Source: Anaspis maculata
Lineage: Eukaryota > Arthropoda > Insecta > Coleoptera > Scraptiidae
Assembly (NCBI GenBank): GCA_949128115.1
Contig: OX421962.1
Coordinates: forward strand, 63,591,787-63,655,786
Direction of reading: 5' to 3'
DNA length: 64,000 nt
Shown here: positions 46,873 to 58,800 of the stretch, one piece after another
Layout: each line of letters begins with the position of its first letter
How positions within the stretch are numbered: the first letter of the stretch is position 1
Notes under the pieces: model-generated
Seen by the model: the letters and a program-made list of their open reading frames with translations, nothing else
Told to the model about the DNA's origin: nothing
The model's database searches: none
Made by a program: the position numbers and the translations under genes

Positions 46873-49800
46873 GTAAGTACCCACTTATACATATAATTAT
46901 AGTGAGGGATCTTTGATCTTTGCGTCAGTGTCGTGTGGGGTCCTCCGTAAAGGGGACAAGAGACCATTCAGTTCTTAGGGTGAGGAGATTGTGGGAGATT
47001 GTTGTGTGGTGGTCAGCGCGTCCAACTGCTATGCCAAGAATCGTGGGTTCGATTTCCACTGTGAGCGGTCGGATTTTTGTCCCGAAATCAAGCTCCTTGA
47101 TTTAGCTCGCAAAGCACGTGAAATATGAAGATGGAGCCGACCCCATGCGATGTTGGTAGTCGTTAAAAATTCCTACCCTGTGTTGGGGGACACACAGGGG
47201 TTTGGCAAAATTCCCAGTATAGTGGAAGAAAGCATTCACCGGCGTCGATGTTAGGCCCCGTTGCGAAAATGGGCCGACGTTGAATAAACGTGGTTTTTAT
47301 ATTCCTATTTAGGGTGCTTGTAAAACAAAATGCTTCAAAAGTGCCAGAAAAATGTTCATTGTTTACTTAATGTTTTATTGTTGGAAATATTGGGGGCCTA
47401 AGAGTGATCTTTCTAGCCCTCCAATTTTAAACTATCTCAACAGACTGAACATTTTTGGTGGATCTGAAATTACGTATACCTACAGTGGCGGCCAGACTTT
47501 TGGAAACACCTGCGAAAACTTGCCAATTTCTTTTAACCGAAATCACGACTGTATACAGGGTGAGTCAGATGCAATCGTGCAAACTTCAAGAGTAGTTTCT
47601 TCCAGACGTCCTGATTGAGAAAAACCTGATTGTATGCCTCTATCTCGCTTCCTAAGAAAAATACAAGGTTTCAAAGTTCACTTTTTTCGTTTTTTAAAAA
47701 TTTGTAACTTGCGAACTATCCAACCAAATTAGCTTAAATTCAGCATAGGCTGGTTTGTCAGACACATCTACTTACTTGCAAAATTTCGAAAAAATCCAAT
47801 CTGTAGCGTAGGAGTTATAGGGGGTCATTAATTTGGAAGCATCTGAAGAAACTTCAAAATAATGTTCTCTCAGGAACTCCTACACCACTGATTAGATTCC
47901 TTTGAAATTTAGCAGGTTGGTTGACAATTTCGACAAACCAGCTTGTGCTGAAATTGAGCTAATTTGGTTGAATGATTGGCAAGTTATAAATTTTTGAGAA
48001 ATGAAAATGTGAATTTTGACCACTTTGTATCTTTCTTAGGAAGCGAGATAGAGCATACAATATAGGTTTTTCTATATTGAAGCTCCTCGAATTGTGAAGC
48101 GAAGTAGCGTTCCAGGTCACACACACGAAGTGCAAAATTTGTTACTAAAGAAGTGACAATTTTTGACAAATGTTTCTTGAGCTTTGCCAGCCAGTAGTGT
48201 TCCTGATTGATTAGGAATAGGTATAGGTCAACTCATAGCTGATTTTTGACAACTTCTATCGCAGCTATGTCAGTTTGCGAGTATACAGTTTGATGTAACT
48301 GATCTAATCAGCCAGCCGTTTCATTTTAGGTACGAGATGACAATCATGATGATGATATGGTACCATACGATGGAAGCGAAGCACATCCAGGAGTTGGTCC
48401 TTACGGACAAAACTCAACTCAGCCCATCACGAGACATGCCTACTACCAATGGGTTCCCTTTCTTTTATTCGGACAAGCAATTATGTTCATGATAACGCAT
48501 ATGATTTGGAAGAAGTTTGAAGGTGAAAACCCATAACCATTACTTACCTACAGGACTCGATGCATAACTATCAACTTCAACCGTTGAAGCCTAGTCAAAG
48601 TTCAAAGTTGACCGCTATCGTTGTACAAACTCTTTAAAGCCGGTATTTCCATCTCTGGTTAACTTCAACAAAAAGGTTGAATGTAACAGATACTATTGCT
48701 CCAACAATCATTGCCATGACATTCAAACATTCAACTTCAAGTTAACCTATGAGTAGCGTTAACTTAGAAATACTGACCTTTCAAGGCCAAGTATTTCAAT
48801 TTCTGGTTGACTCCACCAAAAACGTAATCCGTTGCAACACTGGTACTTATGGAATTTAACCTCAAGTTGACCTCAGGTTAAACCACCTGGAATGGAAATA
48901 CTGGCTCTTAGTGAATTGCTGTTGATTTACCTGTGCTCATTTGCTGTGAAGAATTATTTATTTATGTACTCTTCAAAGCTCTTGATCTATTAAGCCGGCT
49001 CCAGACTAACTAACATGTTACGTAACATTATTTGGAACAATGTTTCTGTCACAATGCTGTATAACTTTTCATCGTCCACACTTGAAGGAACATAACATGC
49101 AACATGTAACGAGAACCGCGAAGAAATGATCAGCCGATGATTGTCGCTGGTGAAAAAACGCCGAATGTGGACAGCCGTGAAACAACATAACATTCTTTGA
49201 TCGTACCGCCACCCAACGGATAACATCTAACACAACATGTTGAAAAAGCAAATGTTTCTTGCCAGAAACATGCGAAATTTGTGCAACATGTTATATAACT
49301 CACCACGGGTTCCACCAAAAAATTTAAGAGCGGTTTAAGCTAAACCGAGATTAAACGGATTTTTTTCTGGTCAATGTTGGTAGATTCATTTTGGAAAATA
49401 CGTTAAATCGCAAGTACAACACTTTTTGGTTAATTACTCAACGTGAAACCTGAATTTACATTGATCATTTGGCCAGAATTCATCAAAATAAATCTCGAGT
49501 TAACTATCAGCTGGTTAAATATTTTGGTGGAACCCGCGGTTAGCGACATAACAGTGTTATACAGGGTGTTTCAGGGATGATAGCAAAACATTTAATTATG
49601 GGTGGATCTCGTCAAAATATGACGAAAGCCTATATACCATTTTGCAAAGTTCGGCCTAATGACGACTTCGAATGACGAGGGTCAATAATTCAGAAGCATC
49701 CGAAGAAAAGTTGACTTAAGGTGACTCCTCATAACTTCTACGCCACTGATCGGATTCTTTCCAAATTTGGCAGGTTGATAGATAATTATGATAAACCAGC

Positions 49801-52800
49801 TTATGCTGAATTGAAGCTAAACTTGTCGAAACATTCCTGAGTTACAAATTTTTGAAATCCGAAAAAAGTGAACTTTGGAGAGCTGTATCTTTGTCATTAG
49901 GCGGAACTTTGCGAAATGGTATATAGGTTTTCGTCATATTTTGACGAGATCTACCCACAGTTGAATTTTTTGCTATCATCCCTGGAACACCCTGTATAGC
50001 AAGTGTGGACTTGGCTGTAGTTCCACTATTGAAACAAAGAAGAATGTCTATTGCCTGTCTATTTTGTATACAGTTATATTTTAAGGTGAAAGACTAATAT
50101 AAGTAGCTCGTTTACTTCTTCTTTCCGTTTCAGGGGGCAGAATACGAAGACTGGTCCAAGGCTTAGAGTTCGGCGCTTACGCTTTATTAGACAAGGACGT
50201 GACAGTGAAGGTGAAAGCAGAATCGAAAACAATTCCCTCTAAAGCTAAAAAGTGGGTACTTTGTGGGTACAAAAATTAAGCAAGATACTAATAAAATTGA
50301 ATGCATGTTCCAGGGACGAAGCGATGCGTCTCGTGAGGAAAGCCTTCATCGAACGCATAGTCATCAACAGGTCTTGGTCTTTGTGGCTGGTTTTCTGTGA
50401 AATTCTCAACGTCCTTCACGTCATTCTGCAAGTCTTCATCACGAACGAGTTCCTGGGCAGAAAGTTTCTCACACTGGGGGCTGAAGTGGCAGAGCACGGA
50501 TACGAAAACACGGCATCGGTGTTGGACGAGGTGTTTCCGAAGGTAGGTGGGATAGAAATGTGCTAATAAGCTATGTAAATGTGCTTCGATTCTGTGGTCT
50601 GCCGGTGAAGTTTCCCACAAGTGAATTCAAATAGCCGTAAGTCAACAGCAGACAATTCAGTGATGATTTGAATTTCTTGCTTTTATGCGTGCTTTATCTA
50701 TTAGCAGTCCATAGACAGGAGTTAAAAGACTACTACATTCACAAAAGCGGCATAAAATGCCAGCTTGGTGGTTCCTAACTCTTGATCTTTTAATTTTTTG
50801 GAGTTGACTAATTATTACTTGAAAACATCGTGGAGCGAAAATGCCTTTTGTTGTGCTATTTATTGTATAAGTGATAGATGCACTTCAATGTTTTTAGCTC
50901 AAAACCTCATGTCCCCTAGTCCAATTTGATAAATTCTGCATCATTATGCAACGCCGACCTTGTCGTTGAATAACAGAGCCATCACCACGAGCGCTTCAAT
51001 TTTCCGAACCCCCTCTTGTGTAACGACTGGAATTTGCATTAATAATTAGAACAATTTATTTTGTTGAAAATTGCAATCAAATGCAAATTCAACACAACGT
51101 TCTTGATAATGCTTACTTAACCCAGCGAGTAATTGATGCAAATTGCAAGAATCTATCTATGATGGCAATAGGAAATAAGGACAATTCACCCACCCGCGCA
51201 ATTATTATAAGAATTATAAGATAATAGGGTTTTTTAAACAAAGCAACTGGAAGGAAGCTTCTCACACCTGGTAACCACACGATGAGATTCGCCACGCCTA
51301 CTCAAGAGTTTCTGCAAGAGAAAAACAATGTGGAGGCATCGGATATAGGACTATACCCACAGGACGTCCGGTTTGATGGTGTACCTACTAATTAGCTATA
51401 ATTTCTTCGAGAACCGAGTATGTAATGGTTTCATCCGAGGTTTCATAAATATGGATTCGTGGATAGGTATAGGTACCTATACCCTCTAAAATCCTCAAAA
51501 ACGTACTCTAAAAACTATTATAGATATTCATTATTTACCATTTAGCTACCGATCGCATTACCATACACACTATTATTGAAAATCAATCTACAGTCTACAC
51601 ACCTACTATACATAATTAATGTGACTTGTGACCGCACTCTATTTAGAGCAACACATGTGAAAGTACATAAGAACTATACTAAAGCCCAGTTGCCCAGTCC
51701 GGGTTCAACTTTAGACTTGGTTTGGTTGTTAAAGGTTCAGTTCCAATAACTATTTCCACAGTGACTAAATCTGGGAAGACAAAGTAAAGTACGGACTAGG
51801 GACGGATGTTGTTGAATTATTATTGATATATCGTACTCACCTGCACAATTTTCAAATTTTAGAATTTGTATAATTTTCTACTGATAATTGAAACACTGCC
51901 TTTCTCCCCGTCGATCTACTGCCAATAAGTTGAAGGCCCAGGCCCGGGAGTAACGGGTTCCAAAGGACATACGGAAAAGCTAACTGGAGCTTCGAACTGG
52001 ACTCGTTGGAAGAGACAAGTCCAGCTGATGTTTCGCCAACAAGACATTCCTGATGTTGTTGCTGGCGTTGTAACGGTTCCGACTAAAGAAGTTACTTTTT
52101 TGTCGATCATTTTAAAAAATGACCCAGCTCAGCACTATATTCCACCACGAGGGGCTATAGTAATGCACTCGCTGAAGGGGGGTCCTGTGTCCATTTGTAT
52201 GTCCAGAAAATCACCCAAGTGAATCATGTCCGCGAGATGGTCCTTATCAATAATGACCAGGGTGCCAGGCCCGCAGAGTGGGCGTAACCTCGGAAAATGC
52301 CATTTTCCGGCATTTTCCAAAATGGCGGACGCGCGTTTGACATGTATCTCTTTATGGACCAGTATCTCGGTAACGGCGCACCCGATCAACTTTGAACCTA
52401 TTACAGGAAATATTTTGCAGAAAGAAACAAACCACTTTGTTCCTATACATTTTTTTGTCAAATGAACCATAACGGCGTTATAAATTATTTTCCGCAGCCG
52501 ATGTCTAAATTTACGCATTGAATAGACAGAAATAAAAAAGGCCCGTATCGTAGAAATGGTGCATTTTTCGGCAATTGTTGTAGTGGAAAGAATTGTTCGG
52601 TATGGTGTCGAGAACAAAAATGATAATGTGATAAATTGTCCCTAGGTTCGCCAATTTCAAGATAACGACGGATTTCCAACCTCATGTCGTTTGTTGAAGG
52701 GATAACTGAATTTTTTAATTTCAGAAATAAGTTTTTTTCGAGGTTTTTTTTTTAATGCAAAATAACCTTTTAACACAGACTTCATATACAAAACTCAATA

Positions 52801-55800
52801 ATAATAATAATGAATAATAAGAACTGTTGCTACACTAATGATATCAACAGGCAATTAAAGATGTGGATCATATAAAAACTGAAAAAAAAACTCATAACAA
52901 CACTGGATGATGGCATATAAATATGAAGTAGCGCAAAAGGCGATTTAGCTCGTCCCAAATCTATTACGGCAATCGACCGATAGCACACTCTTGCATTTGC
53001 AGAAGGAGCAGCATTGGATTCCGGCATCAACACACCCGCAGCTTTTCTTCGCACATTTCATACACCTGCAACCCTCAACAAGTACAGCAGGATAGAACTG
53101 GAAATAGGTCTTGGGCATGAGGTCTTCACCCAGGCAATTAACTTGGAGATGAGTACAGAAAAAGATCTGAGAATATGTTGTTGGGCAACTCTAGTGGTGG
53201 GTGGTAGTTCTTCCAGAGATTTGTTTTTGCCGTGGCAGTACATCCAATATCGTAGTTCATCCATATTTTTCCTACCAGTTCCTCTTTTTAGGACGTTCAC
53301 TAGAAATCGCTCGGCTTGTAAAATAGTTTCTTCTTGAGCATTTGCCCTTCTTCCGAAATTCTCCAGATGTTCAACTGGATTACTCTTTAGGGCTGCGTTT
53401 TTTCACCCAAATACCTGTAGGTATATCCCATACACTTTTTTTTCTCAGTAGGATGACTTTTTGGAGCAAAAATAAAGTGACAAGCTGGAGGGCTACGACT
53501 ACGGCTGATGGCACCTGGGAAGTTTGGGAGCTAAACTATCAGCGGCCATCGGCCGTTTCCTCTCAGCGCTCCAGCTTGTCACTTTATTTTTGCTCCAAAA
53601 AGTCATTCTACTGAAAATAGAAAGTGTATGGGATATAGTCGCAATAACCTGTCGTGAGATATGCCAACTCCAGATAGAACAGCTTCGACATGATCAAAAT
53701 TGTCAAAAGCAGCTGTTGTGTACATATCAGGGGCAAGATGACTGAGCAAGGGTATACACTATCGCTTGAACTGATGATGTAAGATGCCAAATTTGAACGA
53801 TAGCGAAGAACTTCATCATAACTTATACTGACTCCAACGTGATTTAGACTCTTGATTAGAGTGCTGCTTTTACATGCACCGTGCACAGCAACTCCATTCA
53901 TGATATGAAGTGTAGTTTTTGTCTTCCCATTATCAACTATGTAGAACATCATCTAAATTAAGCTATATATCTTCAGACTTTTAGAAGACGCTTCTTTTCC
54001 TTTTAAGCCATGACTCCAATGATTCAAAGTAGGTGGTTAATTCAAATGGTCTAAATGGATATCAAGTAGCTCCGAGATGAAAGTAAGAATAGGCTCTGGG
54101 CTCTGGTATTTGCACATTTTCCCAAGATTACTTCAAGCTCTGCCCATCACAAAATCTGTCGCCAAAATCAAAATCGAGTTCCATCAACGATTCTCTCAAA
54201 GACTGTGCACAATCTTTTATCCTATCTGTTGATCTGAGTGTGTCAGCAACGTCTGCAGTAGACACAGATGCCGCAAAGATCATTTCAGATTTATTTGCTT
54301 CGTTTGGATGAGAAAATCTGATGTCATCCCCAAAATATTTTTGGTACTTGAGTTCTGGTTAGAAACAATTATTTCATCTTCGAATTGTCGATCATAATGA
54401 AGAAGATAATTTCTCATGCAGGAAGAATGATAATAGAGGTCAGCCGCAAATACACTACTCACATCTGTCAGATCAGCAACTCTTGTGTATACTTCGTCCC
54501 CAAAGTAATTTGTTGCCTCCAAAAGTTTGGAGGCTCTTCTATTCTCACATATTCTGAATTTCTCTCCTTCACCAGCATATTTCACCTGCCCACAGATAAC
54601 GCATATGTTTAAAAGGGGATCATTTTTTTGACTTTGTAGATTTCGAGCAGCTACATTTGATAGCGTTGTGCACTGGTGAGTTAAGCTGGGTTCCCAGATG
54701 CAAATATTTGAACAGAAAATGCAATTTTGTGTGTCAAATTTTGAATTCGAGGGCTCTGATTGGTCAATATGAGGACTTTGACATAAAATTCCTCATTTTC
54801 TGTCCGAATTTCGCATCTGGGAACCCAGCTTTAGGCTACAGCCGGCGGATTTTCTTTCGTTTTGCGATAGAAAGTCTCTCAAGCTTGGATTTATTTGTGT
54901 AATTTTTATATCAATTATTGGTCATGTCATATGATATGAAAAAGTTCCTCGCACGGTTTTTAGCCTTTCATAAACACAATCTGAAAGGAACAGGTGAACC
55001 CACAGTAAGAGATCATCAGGTCAATAACTACAATAAGCATCCAGTGTTGTTTTAACAATAGTAGGTACTTTTCATCCTTTCCTTATTTTTATCATCAATA
55101 TTCTTTATTGTTTTCTTGATATCATATTAATGTATTATTAGTATTATTGTTATCCACTTTGGTACCTAAAGAATGTATTGAATAGTTCTTTGCATTAAAA
55201 CAGTTATATACTTGACGTTGGAAAATTAAGTTAGGTAGGTACCCTTTCAACGATGGATGGGGGTAATAATAGGGATATGGAAATCCGTCGTTATCTTGAA
55301 AATGGTGACTCTGGAGACAATTTACCAAAAAATCATTTTTGTTCCTTATCCCTTTCAATACGACTTTTCGGAAATTGAGTTGGAACTTATTTTTTTGTGT
55401 CCATCTGGTTTTTAGCCTAATAATAGTTACTTGACCGACTTTAAGATTTTTGAATTCACTAATTTTTGGAAAAAGTTCTTGGGACAAATTTATCCCTGCA
55501 GTGATATGCAGTGGGATATATCTATCCCAACAGTAAGGAAATTCCATTATTTTCAAAAATGGTAATTGTCAGAAATTGAAGATAAGACCAAAATATTACA
55601 GGCTGATGATGTTAAAAATATTGAAAAAATCTAAACCAAGAACTAAACAGTCAAACATATAGGAAAAAATGATAAGCTTAGAACTAGACCCGACCAAATC
55701 AGACAAAAACATTGAAGAAATTTTCGGCTTGAAACTAAATTCAGATATGTTTCGAGACATAGAACTAAAATAAGCAAAAAAACATCAAAAATGATTGACT

Positions 55801-58800
55801 TGACAAGCTGATTCAAAGTTTGATAATGCATCGTTGCTCAGATAGAGTAACCTCAAACTCCCACTGGATTCCACCAGGTTCCAGGTATGATATGGCGTAA
55901 AACAAGCGCTTTGCTTAGAATCCGTTTTGCCCCCAGTTTTGCCAGAATAAGCTTTGCATAGAATTTGCCTTGCTAAGAGTCCGCTTCGCTCAGAATCCGC
56001 TTCTATCAGAATCCGCGTCTATCAGAATCCGCTTCATTAGAATCCGCTTCTATCAGAATCCGCTTATTTGCTAGAATCCGCTATGCTCAGAATCTGCTTT
56101 GTACCAAAATCCACTTTGCTAAAAGTCCGCTTTGCTCAGAATCTGCTTTGTACCAGAATTCGCTTTGCTGAGTTTGCTCTGCTCAGAATCCGCTTTGCGC
56201 AGAATCCGTTTTGTAAGTATTCGCTTTATTAGAATCCGTTTTGCTCAGAACCTGCTTTGCTGAGAATTCGCTTTGTTAGAATCAGCTCTGCTTATCTACT
56301 GGACAGTGCAAGCAAAAACATAATCACAATACAGCAACCAGTGACAGAACACACTAAACAAAAAACAGAAAAAAATGACACGGGACTTCCTGATGTCATA
56401 TATGTCATGATGTCTGATATGATGACTGTCATAACAGGGATCGTCCGCGATGTCAGATTTAGGCCTTCAGTCAATTCCTGCAATTCCTTAGGTCGAAGCG
56501 GCCTGTTTACGCTTGAAAATAGTCAAAAATAGTCAAAATAGTCAAAAACCTCACCTTGAGGTTTGATTACTGTTGGGACGAAATTGTCCCCCGCCATATT
56601 ACTGCAGGGACATTTTTGTCCCACCGTGAATTTTGGACATAGAACTGTTACAAAATATCGGAGAGGTACCTATCTGATATCTGGGATGTGTAGTTACAGA
56701 CAATACACACAAACTGACATAAAAACAGAGGTAAACTTGCACAAAAACTGGAGAAAATCGGTTACTCGACTGGTCTTGCTCAAATCCTAGCGTGCACAGG
56801 CGGAGGAACAGCTGACATTGGGTTATGCGACGTCGCATTGATGAAGTTTTTGTGACTGATATCCCGTGTCAAGGCATACGGATACTGAATAATCCCGTCC
56901 CCGTGTTATTTCAAGCAACGAGTTCAAGTACAGTAATTTTCAAATTTTCTTTGGGACGAATATATCCCTGCAGTATTGAAAGGGTTATACCATACCAAAC
57001 AATTCTTTACTCTACAACAATTGCCAAAAAATGCACCATTCCTACGATACGGGCCTTTTTCTGTCTATTCAATGCGTAAATCTAGACATCGGCTGCCGAA
57101 AATAATTTATAACGCCGTTATGGTTCATTTGACAGAATTTTTTATTGGAGCAAAGTGGTTCTTTTCTTTCTGCAGAATAATTCTTGTAATAGGTTCTTGA
57201 TTGGGTGCGCCATTACCGAAATACTGGTTCATAAAGAGATACATATCAAACGCGCGTCCGCCATTTTGGAAAATGCCGGAAAATGGCATTTTCCGAGGTT
57301 ACGCCTACTCCGCGGGCCTGGCACCCTGGTCATTATTGATGAGGACCATCTCGCGGACATGATCCACTTGGGTGATTTTCTGGACATAAAAATGGAAACA
57401 GGACCCCCCTTCAGCGAGTGGACTATAGGTAGTACCAGTGGCGCAGCCAAGGGGGGGGCTAGGGGGCTATAGCCCCCCCCCAGACAGTCTCGCTTTTTCA
57501 CCGAAGTAATGAAAGATTTTGAATAAAATAAAAAATATATTGTGTTCGACTGTTACCTCCTTTATCATTTAGAAAATGTATCATTAGTCTCTCTGTGTAA
57601 GAGTTATTGCACTGCGATTGGATTGCGCGTTTTTTTTTCAATTGGTGCGGAGAGAGAAACTCTTCCGGTTTAAGGACGGAGTTGGATTGGTAAGATAAGC
57701 GTTGCGGAATCAATCCCTGTGGGTTTATTTCCTGACAGAATCTCACCATTCAGGTTTCTTCCGAAAGCTTCAAGGATCCATTTGGCATTTCCAAAATCCA
57801 AAAATCAATTATTCATCCAAAAATCAAAGAAAATATTTTTCGATTTTGGAAATGCCAATGGGCTCAAACCAAACTGCATCCTTGTAGCTTTCGAGAGAGA
57901 CCTAAATGGTAAGATTCTGTCAAGGAATGAACCAACAGCGATTATTGATTCCACAACGCTTCTTTTACCAATGTAACTCCGTCCTTGAGCAAGTATACTC
58001 ACCTACCTATCAGGCTTATTTTGTGACTTCTCGTTCACTAACGACTCGTTAGCGAATGATTATCGTTCAGACTGCCAACTAACGACTCGTTAGCGAACGA
58101 TTATCGTTCAGACTGCCACTATCGAAGATTCTAACAAGAGCACGAAAACCCGTATTTCGTGAACAGCTGCGTTCGGCTGTATCGTTTGTATGTGTCGAAC
58201 GATCGTGTATGACGTTTCTACGTGCGCGCAGCGCAGCTGTCAGTTTGCAAGTGTCATTGCTACCATTTATTACTGTCATTTCCCCCGCAAACCCTGGGAA
58301 TACTGAATTTAATACCTACTTCAATTTAAGGTGGGTAAGATTGGTACCACAATAATTATACTCGAAAACAGGATGACCAAGGCCTTTTTTATGGGGGGGT
58401 TCGCCTTTAGCACAGCTCGCTTCGCTTGTGTTCGTTAGCCCCCCCCCCATGGCTAAATCCTGGCTGCGCCACTGGGTAGTACCAACTGTGTGGGCCTGAC
58501 TTGTGTCTTCAGCATTATAGCTCCTGTAGTCAAAAAGCTGTACTTCTGTACTATTACAGTTTTGAGGCAGAGTCACAATAATTGACGGGAAATGGTAACG
58601 CAAAGGGACCGTAAATGTAAGCAGGGGAAAGAATATGCAGCGTTTCATCTATTCTCTTCCTGACGTTCACGTTTAGACTTCAGGCTGTTATGCCCTCGTT
58701 GTAATGCCTAGTAGGCATGAGCGCCCGCAGGATTTTTGTCAGGGGGGGGCAAATAGCTTTAGTTAGAGAACGTCACATACCTACCTGGCCTAATTTGCGA

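Larger units (their letters stand above)
52945..54921 (-). pseudogene. Broken zinc-finger / tesmin-like CXC-domain gene
   Basis: Reading down the minus strand: a CVICG...ICENRRASKLLEA...VYTRVADL...VFAADLYYHSSC segment (CxxC...HxxC, 54630-54400), then FGDDIRFSHPNEANKSEMIF and DRIKDCAQSLRESLMELDFD (54340-54150). These are followed by NGKTKTTLHIMNGVAVHG and ISYDEVLRYRSNLA (53930-53800), LPPTTRVAQQHILR (53180-53220) and a Cys-rich C-terminus GCRCMKCAKKSCGCVDAG...CCSFCKCK (53070-52985), ending at a stop at 52945. This order belongs to a repetitive protein family common in arthropod and cnidarian genomes with a tesmin/TSO1-like CXC end; its function is unknown to me. It is dead: a MITE at 54684-54830 splits it, frames shift near 54350 and 53160, in-frame stops occur at 54128-54130 and 54062-54064, and an inverted duplication lies at 53425-53636. 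Confidence 0.8.
52157..57427. mobile_element. 5.3-kb composite element with ~445-bp inverted arms
   Basis: The left arm (about 52157-52605) and right arm (about 56986-57427) are inverted, roughly 85-90% similar by eye. Shared landmarks are CACTCGCTGAAGGGGGGTCC, CATGTCCGCGAGATGGTCC, GGAAAATGCCATTTTCCGGC, AAATGGCGGACGCGCGTTTG and CATTGAATAGACAGAAA. Between them lie a broken CXC-domain gene on the minus strand, a nested 147-bp MITE, a minisatellite and short inverted pairs. Long inverted arms around a gene resemble a once-autonomous DNA transposon, but I see no clear target duplication. The whole lies in inx7-like intron 4. Confidence 0.7.

Noticed and set aside
50252..50566. 104-codon frame starting MGTLWVQKL as a gene start
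   Set aside because: It reads through the 62-bp intron 3 into exon 4 and past the exon 4 donor; family alignment and splice signals give the spliced structure instead.
57155..57472. 105-codon frame in the right arm (and its counterpart at 52135-52617) as a conserved gene
   Set aside because: The similarity comes from the inverted arms themselves; the frames differ in length and run into flanking elements. A decayed coding origin cannot be excluded, but I cannot support it.
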